NCBI RefSeq assembly: GCF_029212375.1
Contig: NZ_JARGNU010000007.1
Coordinates: 1 to 64,000, forward strand
DNA: 64,000 nt
Origin: Zhongshania sp.
GTDB taxonomy: Bacteria; Pseudomonadota; Gammaproteobacteria; Pseudomonadales; Spongiibacteraceae
Reading direction: 5' to 3'
How positions within the stretch are numbered: position 1 is the first letter of the stretch; each line of letters starts with the position of its first letter. This document shows, piece after piece, positions 25,811 through 33,422 of the stretch. Both the position numbers and the translations under genes were made by a program. The notes beneath the pieces are model-generated. The model worked only from the letters and a program-made list of their open reading frames with translations. It searched no databases and was not told the origin of the DNA.

Positions 25811-27448
25811 ATGCCATTGAGCAAAAGTATTAGTGATAATTTTCGCTTTCTGATTATTGAAGTCGATTCTCAGTTGGCTAAATTACATCGCTATATTGCC
25901 GCGCCAGAAGCGGCCTTGGCGCGCAGAATATTTGATCGCAGCGGCTACGCCCACAATTTAAAATCTCGTATTCACCGTAGTTGCCGCAGCCAATTAAGTG
26001 ACTGTGTTGAGCACGATATTATTGCCCATAAACTGCGCGCTGTAGAATTTATTGCCACCGAGCTAGACCGTATCGCCGAGCTATGTCGCGACTGCGTAAA
26101 GCAAATTTCATATGTAGATAGCTGGCAAATATTGGCAGACGAAGATTGTCAGGCGATGGTAGAGCGGCTTAGGCGCGGTTTGGATTTAGTCGAAACCGCG
26201 GTGCTGGAAAGCGATAGTAATCTGGCGTTAAAAATGGCCCAAGTTGAAGCCAAGCTCGATCGTGACTACCATAAGCTGCTGCGTTTTCATGTTGCTGCGC
26301 TAAAGCAAAAAGACAATACCAACGACATTATTTGCTCGCTGTTTGTGGCCCATAGTATTGAACAAATGGGCGACGTGTTACTGGCTATTAGCGAGTCGAT
26401 TATTTCGGCCAATCTTGGTCAAACGGTTAATTTTGAGCGCTTTAATACCTTGCAAGCCAGCATGGAAAATATGGATGTTGGCGAGAAGGTGAATGAGCTA
26501 AAAATTAAGGCAATTGCAGAAACCCGTTCTGGCAGTGCTATTTCGGCAATTACTAAAGCTGACGGCGAAGATGATTTTCTCGGAATTTTTAAAGACGGCG
26601 AAAAGCGCAAACTGAAAGGTGAGCGCAAGGGCCTAGACAGCTGGAATACAATTTATCCAGGTTTGGCGCCCAAAATTTTGTCTTATCAAAAACGCGGCCA
26701 ATCGGCAGCGCTCCTTATTGAACACCTTCCCGGCCTTACCTTTGAACAGATTGTACTGAATGAGTCACCGGCGCTAATCAACGAGGCTTTACAACATCTT
26801 GAGATGACCCTGCGCTCGGTGTGGCAGGAAACCCACAGCAAGAAAGTCATTGCTGCTAATTTTATGCAGCAATTAGCAGCGCGCTTGCCGGACGTTTACG
26901 CTATTCATCCCGAGTTTCAGCACAGCGATATACAGTTCTGCGGGCTAGATATCGCCTCGTTCAATCAATTGCTCGGGCGTGCAATGGAATTTGAGCGCGG
27001 GCTAAACGCGCCGTTCGCCGTGTATATTCACGGCGATTTTAATATTGATAATATTATTTACGATCCATTAGAGCAGCGCATTAATTTTATTGATTTACAC
27101 CGCTCGCGCTATACCGATTATGTGCAAGATATCTCTGTGTTTATGGTGTCGAACTACCGCTTACAAATACTTGATGTTGAACATCGCCAGCGCATTCTTG
27201 GGGTGGCGATGGCATTCTACGAGAGCAGTCGCCGCTATGCGGTGGAGCACCAAGATCACAGTTTTGATCTACGTCTAACACTTGGGCTGGCGCGTTCTTT
27301 TGTAAGCTCAACCCGCTTTATTTTGGACAAGAGTCTTGCGCGCAGCATGTTTTTGCGCGCTCGTTATTTGCTAGAGCAGCTTCTGGCCTTAGACCCTAAA
27401 CAAACGGCAGGCTACACCTTAGCGATAAAGGATATTTTTCGTGCATGA
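25811..27448 (+). CDS. PhoU-like domain fused to an aminoglycoside-phosphotransferase-like kinase (GAK locus)
   Basis: A 545-residue cytosolic protein. The first 215 residues are helical and resemble PhoU: paired helices, with the metal-site-like SIEQMGDVLLAISESI near 190, where PhoU has ERxGDH/D. A linker (about 220-280) leads to an APH/choline-kinase-like domain (about 285-540). It has LLIEHLPGLTF, the catalytic loop YIHGDFNIDN near residue 407 (Asp base, Asn metal ligand) and FIDLHRS near 426 as the second metal motif. The substrate is unknown. It overlaps the next gene by 8 bases. PhoU domains sense or signal phosphate status, which fits the upstream Pho box. The kinase call is firm; the PhoU call is by eye. 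Confidence 0.8.
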   Translation: MPLSKSISDNFRFLIIEVDSQLAKLHRYIAAPEAALARRIFDRSGYAHNLKSRIHRSCRSQLSDCVEHDIIAHKLRAVEFIATELDRIAELCRDCVKQISYVDSWQILADEDCQAMVERLRRGLDLVETAVLESDSNLALKMAQVEAKLDRDYHKLLRFHVAALKQKDNTNDIICSLFVAHSIEQMGDVLLAISESIISANLGQTVNFERFNTLQASMENMDVGEKVNELKIKAIAETRSGSAISAITKADGEDDFLGIFKDGEKRKLKGERKGLDSWNTIYPGLAPKILSYQKRGQSAALLIEHLPGLTFEQIVLNESPALINEALQHLEMTLRSVWQETHSKKVIAANFMQQLAARLPDVYAIHPEFQHSDIQFCGLDIASFNQLLGRAMEFERGLNAPFAVYIHGDFNIDNIIYDPLEQRINFIDLHRSRYTDYVQDISVFMVSNYRLQILDVEHRQRILGVAMAFYESSRRYAVEHQDHSFDLRLTLGLARSFVSSTRFILDKSLARSMFLRARYLLEQLLALDPKQTAGYTLAIKDIFRA

Positions 27449-28331
27449 TGTAAAAATTGCAGTTATTGGCATTCCTGGAAAATGGTCTAGCGAGGTGTTG
27501 GCCGATGCGCTGGCCGAGCGCACCGGCTTTCGGCTGCTAATTGATATGGCGGACGTGTCATTAGATTTACGTCGCAATACTTTAATGGCGGGCGATGTTG
27601 ATCTTGGTGAATTAGACGCCATTGTGGTTAAAAAAATCAGCGCTCAGTACAGTCCCAATACCATCGACCGGCTGGAATTATTGCGTATTGCTGAGCACCG
27701 CGGCGTTCGGGTGTTTAGCGGCGCGGAGCAAATGTTGCGCTTGGTAAACAGGCTCAGCTGCACGGTTACGCTGCGCAAGGCAAATATTCCAATGCCAGAC
27801 ACCGTCATTACCGAAAGCCTCAGCGATGCAACCGCAGCGGTAAGGGAGTTTGGCAGTGCGGTATTTAAGCCTTTGTTTTCTACCAAGGCGCGGGGCATGT
27901 GTATTATTGACAGCGCACTGCCAGACCCTGCGCTACGCGCTGCGATTGCTGATTTTATGGCCAGTAACCCGATGATGTACATTCAGCGCAAAATTGCGCT
28001 GCCTGGCCGCGATTTGGGTTTGGCCTTTCTAGGCGGCGAATTTCTAGCTTGCTATGCGCGGGTGAATCAGGGTGATGCTTGGAATACCACCATACACAGC
28101 GGCGGTCGCTATGAAGCGTATACGCCGCCTCAAGCGCTAATCGACTTGGCCCGCCGCGCCCAAGCACCGTTTAATATGGACTTTACTACTGTGGATATCG
28201 CCGAAACTGACACCGGCCCCATTGTTTTTGAGGTGTCGGCCTTTGGTGGCTTTCGCGGTGTAAAAGAAGGGGCTGGCATCGACGCCGCGGCTGCGTATAG
28301 TGACTATATACTCAAGGAAATACGTCGATAA
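27441..28331 (+). CDS. ATP-grasp enzyme of the GAK system (RimK-like)
   Basis: A 296-residue ATP-grasp protein. The N-terminal preATP-grasp domain (VKIAVIGIPGKWSSEVLADAL) is followed by the ATP-binding region with AVFKPLFSTKARGM near 140 and the metal-binding end IVFEVSAFGGFRG. It resembles RimK/LysX-type ligases that add amino acids to a carboxylate using ATP, so peptide-bond-like ligation is the expected chemistry, but the substrate is unknown. It overlaps the kinase gene before it (8 bases) and the HprK-related gene after it (TAATG), so these three are translationally coupled. Confidence 0.85.
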   Translation: MHDVKIAVIGIPGKWSSEVLADALAERTGFRLLIDMADVSLDLRRNTLMAGDVDLGELDAIVVKKISAQYSPNTIDRLELLRIAEHRGVRVFSGAEQMLRLVNRLSCTVTLRKANIPMPDTVITESLSDATAAVREFGSAVFKPLFSTKARGMCIIDSALPDPALRAAIADFMASNPMMYIQRKIALPGRDLGLAFLGGEFLACYARVNQGDAWNTTIHSGGRYEAYTPPQALIDLARRAQAPFNMDFTTVDIAETDTGPIVFEVSAFGGFRGVKEGAGIDAAAAYSDYILKEIRR

Positions 28332-29461
28332 TGCCAAACTCTGCAACACAGCAAGACCTCGCTGAAATCCTCTGCGGTGGCCACGCCATAACGGCGCGGT
28401 ATTTAGATTTAAAAATAGGTGACTTTTGCCTGCGGGTGCGGAGTAATTCCGAGGCCTTGCTCGATATATTGGCCAACTATTTTGGCCATATTGTAAATTC
28501 TTTTGAACACACGCCACTTGAGCTGATTGCGATTGACCGCGATGAGCCAACAGTAGATTTGGCGTTTGCTGACTGGCGCCGCGAAGGTAATAAGCAGGGC
28601 CGCAAAGACAGCTATATCGACCTGGCTAATGCGCGGCTGCTGCGTAAAGTTCGCACTGGTATGGTGTTTTTGCAAAGCACAGACTTACTTTTTGCCGCTG
28701 GGCCCAGCGTGCGTAACGACAATCAAGTAATCAATTTTATTATTGCCCAGTATATGAACTGGCTACAGCAGCGCGACTGGCTAATATGTCATGCGGCGGG
28801 CATTGTTTGCGATGGCCAAGCCTTCGGTTTGGCAGGCTTTTCTGGCGGTGGCAAATCCACTTTAATGCTGCAAATGATGGAAAACCCCGCCATTCAATTT
28901 ATGAGCAACGACCGCTTATTTATTAAGAAAATACCAGCGGCGACCTCCTGCGCTACCTACGCGGCTGGTGTGCCCAAGCTGCCACGTATTAATCCTGGTA
29001 CCATCGTGCATAATCCGCGTTTAGAAAATATGATTCCCGCGGCGCGGCGAGCGGCTTTATTGGCCATGCCCAAAGATGAGTTGTGGGAATTGGAAGAAAA
29101 ATACGATGCCAACATCGAATCGCTCTATGGCGCAGGCCGAATGAGTAATACACCATCGTGCTTGGCTGGTTTTGTGGTGCTTAACTGGCAGGGCGACAGC
29201 GTGGAGCAAACCCAACTAAATTTAGTAGACCTAAACCAGCGCCGAGATTTACTCGCGGCCATTGTTAAATCGTCTGGGCCGTTTTATCAGCGTGCTGACG
29301 GCGGCTTTCAAGACGATTTGCAGGCGATTAACGAGCGGCATTACCTCGATACCTTGGCCGGTTTGCCAATTTACGAAGTGTGTGGCCGCCGCGACTTTGC
29401 CGCTGCGCGGCAATTATTGTCGACCAAATTAACATCGCCGCTGGCGACCGCACACCACTAA
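28331..29461 (+). CDS. HprK-related kinase B (GAK system)
   Basis: A 376-residue protein with an HPr-kinase-like catalytic core. The Walker A loop GFSGGGKST lies near residues 168-176, followed by SNDRLFI in place of HprK's DDR motif and the family-typical VPKLPRINPGT near 218. HprK phosphorylates a serine of HPr; no HPr or PTS gene is in the window, so a different target is expected. It matches the HprK-related kinase of the GAK set by motif and by position after the ATP-grasp gene. Starts on the A of the previous stop. Confidence 0.85.
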   Translation: MPNSATQQDLAEILCGGHAITARYLDLKIGDFCLRVRSNSEALLDILANYFGHIVNSFEHTPLELIAIDRDEPTVDLAFADWRREGNKQGRKDSYIDLANARLLRKVRTGMVFLQSTDLLFAAGPSVRNDNQVINFIIAQYMNWLQQRDWLICHAAGIVCDGQAFGLAGFSGGGKSTLMLQMMENPAIQFMSNDRLFIKKIPAATSCATYAAGVPKLPRINPGTIVHNPRLENMIPAARRAALLAMPKDELWELEEKYDANIESLYGAGRMSNTPSCLAGFVVLNWQGDSVEQTQLNLVDLNQRRDLLAAIVKSSGPFYQRADGGFQDDLQAINERHYLDTLAGLPIYEVCGRRDFAAARQLLSTKLTSPLATAHH

Positions 29462-29477
29462 GCGCAGGAGCCGGAAA

Positions 29478-30212
29478 ATGTCGCGCCAATTTGCTGCCCT
29501 TATTCGTCACGGAGCATACCGGCAACTGGCGAATACTCCCAGTGCGCATCAAGGTTTTCCCCTAACGGAACACGGTTGCGAGCAAGCGCGAGACGGCGCA
29601 GCGGTATTGGCCGCGCTGGCCAGTGAGCATGGCTGGCAAGTAGAGGCGGTGATCGACTGCTCTACCCTGCTGCGGGCGTGGCAAACGGCGAGTCTATTTT
29701 GCGTGCAGTTACAGGCCAATGCGGCGGTGAACAAGCGCGCAGAATTACATCTTGCTAGCTACGATGTCCTCGCTGAGCGCGGCTTGGGCAGCGCCGCTAA
29801 TTTAAGTGTCGACGCCATTGCCAAACTTATTGCTGAAGACCCGCGCTTTCCGGCGCTGCCCGCCGATTGGAAATCCAATAGCTATTTTCAGCTGCCGCTG
29901 CTGGGGGCGGAGTCGTTAATGATGGCGGGCCAGCGCGTTGCCAAGCATATTCAGCAGCAAATGGACGACCTTGCTCTAGTCCGTACCCCGCCACGTGCCA
30001 CCGCAGCAGATTGCCTAAAAGTTTTTGTTGGCCACGGCGCGGCGTTTCGCCATGCCGCTTTTCAATTAGGCGTGCTTAAGTTTGACGATATTGCCGAGTT
30101 AAGTATGTACCACTGCCAGCCGGTGATATTAGAGCATCTTGGTAACGGCCAGTGGCAGCATATAGCGGGAAACTGGAAACGACGCGGCGTAAACGAAGGC
30201 GCCAAGGATTAG
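29478..30212 (+). CDS. Histidine phosphatase family protein (GAK locus)
   Basis: A 244-residue phosphatase of the phosphoglycerate-mutase-like superfamily. The RHG motif is at residue about 10 (ALIRHGAYRQ), and the second histidine is in KVFVGHGAAFRHA. An unusually acidic and helical insert lies in the middle. The motif and length fit a SixA/PhoE-like small phosphatase acting on phospho-histidine or a small phosphate ester. It begins 16 bases after the HprK-related gene, with AGGAG before the start, so it is in the same transcription unit. Confidence 0.82.
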   Translation: MSRQFAALIRHGAYRQLANTPSAHQGFPLTEHGCEQARDGAAVLAALASEHGWQVEAVIDCSTLLRAWQTASLFCVQLQANAAVNKRAELHLASYDVLAERGLGSAANLSVDAIAKLIAEDPRFPALPADWKSNSYFQLPLLGAESLMMAGQRVAKHIQQQMDDLALVRTPPRATAADCLKVFVGHGAAFRHAAFQLGVLKFDDIAELSMYHCQPVILEHLGNGQWQHIAGNWKRRGVNEGAKD

Positions 30213-30298
30213 GGCAAACGGGTCTTGTCCAATGTAAACGCCGATTCTGGATTGATAGCGGCGCGTAAGTCATCAATGTTCACCATACAGGGCTGCTT

Positions 30299-31609
30299 AT
30301 GCCACAAGACAGCGATTTACGGTCAGGCGACGAGCCAGACGCATCCCCGCCGGTAAGCCGCCCCAGCGAGCTGGTGGTGTGGCAGTTGGGTAAAGATCCC
30401 GTCGATGCTACGGCGTCGACTGCACTCAGCGCTGCGGTACAACAGGGCGCGGGCTTTAGTCTTTGGCAGGCGCCCAAACGGGCGGTGTATTTCTTTGCAG
30501 ACCCCCACGCCGACGCCGATGCATTTATCAACTCTCTGCGGGTCTCGGGCGGTATTAAAGCCAATGCCGCCAATAAGTTGGTGCTGACCAAGCGCGGTAA
30601 AGAAGCGGTGTTTGTTGTGGGCGGAGATTGTTTAGACAAAGGCCCAAGTAACTTGGGCTTATTACGCACCGTGCAGCAACTTATCGAAGCGGGTGCGACC
30701 GTAAAATTACTGGCCGGCAATCACGATGTGCGTTTGCTTATGGGGTTGCGCACCATGGGGTCTAAACGCAAGCCCCAGACTGAGCATATGTTTGTGCGCA
30801 TGGGCGCTAAAGTAATGCCCCTGTTCCGAGAAGTATTCGATCTTTACCTGCGCAATGATCCCACGGCGCTGGCTGATATTCCCGACACCGAAAACTGCCG
30901 TAAACAGCTTTACCCCCGCCAAGAATGGTTTAGCGAGTTCCCGTTGGTGGCGGCGGGTTACGCCAGTAACGAAGCCATTGGCCGCGAGTTGGTGCGCATG
31001 CAAAAAAAAGTCGATGGTTTCGACAAAGCCTGTGCCGAGGTGGGCTTGTCGTTGCGCGAAGTTTACGCCGCCGCGCTGTACTGCCAGAAATTGTTTTTAG
31101 ACAGTAAGGGCGAGTTCTCTTGGTTTTTTCGCGATATGCAGCTGGCCTATAAATCGGGTTCGTATTTATTTATTCACGCCGGCTTGGATGACAAGGTAAT
31201 TGACGTAATTGCCGAGCATGGCCTCGGTGGCCTCAATCGTCAATATCGTAAAATAGTCAAAAATAATTTATTCGACTTTTATTACGGCCCTCTCGCGAAC
31301 ACCATGCGCACCAAATACCGCGAGGTGGATATGCCGCTGACCAATGCGGGTGTGGAGCGCGCCTATGGCTTGGGCATTCACGCCGTGGTGCACGGCCATC
31401 GCAACCGCCATAACGGCCAGCGGCTAATGCTGCGCCAGGGTATGTTGCACATCGAAAGCGACACCACCATGGACCGCAACTCTCGCGCTAAGGAAGGACT
31501 TGCCGGTGTCGGCCACGGCGTAACCATTGTTCATCCCCGTGGCCAAGTGATTGGCATAAGCGCCGACTACCCCGCCGCCAAAGTGTTTGAGCCAGCGAGC
31601 TATTTGTAA
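30299..31609 (+). CDS. Calcineurin-like metallophosphoesterase (GAK locus)
   Basis: A 436-residue protein with the complete set of metallophosphoesterase motifs: FADPHAD near 66, GGDCLDKG near 107, AGNHD near 138, FIHAGLDD near 290 and HGHRNRHNG near 363. The first motif DPH replaces the commoner DxH wording but keeps both ligands. The domain carries long inserts relative to simple enzymes, including RTMGSKRKPQTEHMF after the GNHD motif. The substrate may be a phosphoprotein, nucleotide or phosphodiester. It follows the histidine phosphatase after 86 bases. Confidence 0.85.
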   Translation: MPQDSDLRSGDEPDASPPVSRPSELVVWQLGKDPVDATASTALSAAVQQGAGFSLWQAPKRAVYFFADPHADADAFINSLRVSGGIKANAANKLVLTKRGKEAVFVVGGDCLDKGPSNLGLLRTVQQLIEAGATVKLLAGNHDVRLLMGLRTMGSKRKPQTEHMFVRMGAKVMPLFREVFDLYLRNDPTALADIPDTENCRKQLYPRQEWFSEFPLVAAGYASNEAIGRELVRMQKKVDGFDKACAEVGLSLREVYAAALYCQKLFLDSKGEFSWFFRDMQLAYKSGSYLFIHAGLDDKVIDVIAEHGLGGLNRQYRKIVKNNLFDFYYGPLANTMRTKYREVDMPLTNAGVERAYGLGIHAVVHGHRNRHNGQRLMLRQGMLHIESDTTMDRNSRAKEGLAGVGHGVTIVHPRGQVIGISADYPAAKVFEPASYL

Positions 31610-31626
31610 CAAGGACAATATTGATT

Positions 31627-31896
31627 ATGCGCCAAGAAAAAAACAGCTTTCGTCACGAGTCTCTGCAAGACGCAAAAACCATACAAGACCTCCTCAAGGC
31701 CATTACCAAGGGCTTGGCTAGAGGCAGGCTAAGCTTTAGCGACGACGACGGTGATATTGTGTTAGAGCCAGAAGGCTTATTAAAAATAAAAGTCACCGCC
31801 AGCCAAGACAGCCATCAAGAGCGCCTCGACATTCGGATTAGCTGGCAGACTGACGATAGTCAGCTTGCGACTAAAACGCTGAAAATTGAGGGCTAA
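31627..31896 (+). CDS. Amphi-Trp domain protein (GAK locus)
   Basis: An 89-residue protein starting at ATG 31627, with AAGGA 11 bases upstream; an in-frame TTG at 31621 is a weaker alternative. The whole protein is one amphi-Trp domain: basic start, helix ESLQDAKTIQDLLKAITKGLARG, then strands GDIVLEPEGLLKIKVTA and ERLDIRISWQ with the defining Trp. This domain recurs beside HprK-related and ATP-grasp genes in the GAK set; its role there is unknown. Small size and lack of catalytic residues suggest a substrate, carrier or adaptor. Last gene of the run. Confidence 0.85.
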   Translation: MRQEKNSFRHESLQDAKTIQDLLKAITKGLARGRLSFSDDDGDIVLEPEGLLKIKVTASQDSHQERLDIRISWQTDDSQLATKTLKIEG

Positions 31897-31967
31897 GGCT
31901 GCTAAAAATTATTATGGCGGGAGTGGGTGTTTAGTGTAAAGTTTCAAGCCGACTGTCGCAGCTAGGC

Positions 31968-32004
31968 CCACAAATAGCTGCGTGAGTAACCTAGCTATTT
32001 GTGG
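31968..32004. terminator. 12-bp perfect stem-loop after the GAK locus
   Basis: CCACAAATAGCT (31968-31979) and AGCTATTTGTGG (31993-32004) are perfect inverted copies with a 13-base loop. It lies between the convergent amphi-Trp and MaoC genes, where a shared terminator is expected. There is no clear T run on either side, so intrinsic termination is not certain. Confidence 0.5.
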
Positions 32005-32044
32005 AGCGTTTCTGGTGGCTCAGGCTGTTTTGATGAGCGACTCT

Positions 32045-32446
32045 TTACGCGTACTTCACCGTAGCAATGCCATCAAGTACGAGCTTACCTTTCTGATTGA
32101 GACAGTAAGTGCGAAGCTTGGCAATTGGTTTATCTTCCCGAATTTCAATGACCTCGACGATTGCAGTAACCTCGTCACCAATATAAATTGGGGCCTTAAA
32201 GGCTAAATCTTGGCCGAGATAAATAGTACCGCTGCCAGGTAAATGAGCGCCAAGTAAACCTGAAATAAGGCTGGCCACTAACATTCCGTGTACCACCTGA
32301 CCGCCAAATATACTGGCTGCCGCCGCCACACTATCGATATGTATGGGGTTAAAGTCTTCCGATAGTGCCGCAAAGTGATTTACATCTTCTGCAGTGAACG
32401 ACTTAGTAAGTTTGGCCTGATCGCCGACCTTGAATGTTGCTGTCAT
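32045..32446 (-). CDS. MaoC-type (R)-enoyl-CoA hydratase, PhaJ-like
   Basis: A 133-residue single hot-dog-fold hydratase. The catalytic Asp/His pair is visible in FNPIHIDSVAAA and VVHGMLVASL. It hydrates trans-2-enoyl-CoA to (R)-3-hydroxyacyl-CoA, a monomer for polyhydroxyalkanoate. ATG 32446 is chosen because GGGAG lies 8 bases upstream; an earlier in-frame ATG at 32464 lacks one. It is 121 bases downstream of the phaB-like gene and completes a phaC-phaB-phaJ-like order. Confidence 0.88.
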   Translation of the reverse strand: MTATFKVGDQAKLTKSFTAEDVNHFAALSEDFNPIHIDSVAAAASIFGGQVVHGMLVASLISGLLGAHLPGSGTIYLGQDLAFKAPIYIGDEVTAIVEVIEIREDKPIAKLRTYCLNQKGKLVLDGIATVKYA

Positions 32447-32567
32447 ACCTGTAACTCCCGTCAATCAATTTGATGTTGCAGCAGCAGGCTTCGCATACGC
32501 TGAAACCAACGGTGTTCACTTTGCGCCTGTGAGTATTTTGAGAGGCGGATTCTTGGCTTGATTGTGT

Positions 32568-33326
32568 TTAGTGGCCCATGTAGTAGCCGCCGTTTACGGG
32601 TATTTGAGCGCCAGTAATAAACGATGCCTGTGGCGAGCACAAAAAGGTAATGGCGGCTGCAATATCTCGGGGTTGACCAAAACGACCCACGGGAATATTG
32701 CTAAGTATAGTTTCTCTAATTTTTTCTGGTACGGCTTGGATCATTGGGCTATCGATGTACCCCGGAGCAACCGTATTAACTGTGACCCCTTTACGTGCGA
32801 CTTCTTGCGCTAACGCCATCGTAAAGCCATGAACGCCAGCCTTAGATGCCGAGTAATTTGTTTGTCCAAACTGGCCGCGCTGACCATTCACCGAAGACAC
32901 ATTAATTATGCGTCCCCAGCCACTTTCAACCATTCCTTCAACAACATGCCGCGCACTGTTGAACATGCTATTCAGGTTGACGCCCATAACTTGCTGCCAC
33001 TGATCATTTGTCATTTTTCGTATTGGCGCGTCGCGGGTAATGCCGGCGCAGTTCACGAGGATATCGATGGTGCCGTATTTTTCCTTAATCCCCTCAATTG
33101 CCGCGCCAGTTTCATCAAAGTCGGCCGCATCAAAGGTAACAACGTCAACTTCTATACCCGCAGCCATAGCCGCGCGTCCGAGATTATTGGCACTTTCTTT
33201 CTCAAAGGGCACCGCAGCGCCAACTACCTTCACTCCGGCTCGGTTAAGGTATAAGCACACTTGTTGTCCAATTGCTCCAGAGCCGCCGGTTACCAGAGCC
33301 ACTTTGCCTTCTAACGATAAATTCAT
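32568..33326 (-). CDS. phaB: Acetoacetyl-CoA reductase, PhaB type
   Basis: A 252-residue short-chain dehydrogenase. It has ALVTGGSGAIGQQV near the N-terminus (NADPH site) and a catalytic Ser-Tyr-Lys set in NVSSVNGQRGQFGQTNYSASKAG; the C-terminus is NGGYYMGH. The GQRGQFGQTNY wording is characteristic of PhaB rather than FabG. It makes (R)-3-hydroxybutyryl-CoA for the synthase encoded just upstream. Start ATG 33326 has GAGGTG upstream; a longer frame from 33353 does not. Confidence 0.92.
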   Translation of the reverse strand: MNLSLEGKVALVTGGSGAIGQQVCLYLNRAGVKVVGAAVPFEKESANNLGRAAMAAGIEVDVVTFDAADFDETGAAIEGIKEKYGTIDILVNCAGITRDAPIRKMTNDQWQQVMGVNLNSMFNSARHVVEGMVESGWGRIINVSSVNGQRGQFGQTNYSASKAGVHGFTMALAQEVARKGVTVNTVAPGYIDSPMIQAVPEKIRETILSNIPVGRFGQPRDIAAAITFLCSPQASFITGAQIPVNGGYYMGH

Positions 33327-33422
33327 AATCACCTCATTCAATAGTTGTATCATTTTTGGAAAACAACCAGCACAGAGCAGGCTGCGATTTAGGGCAGACC
33401 AAAACCATCTCTGCGTGTTTGG

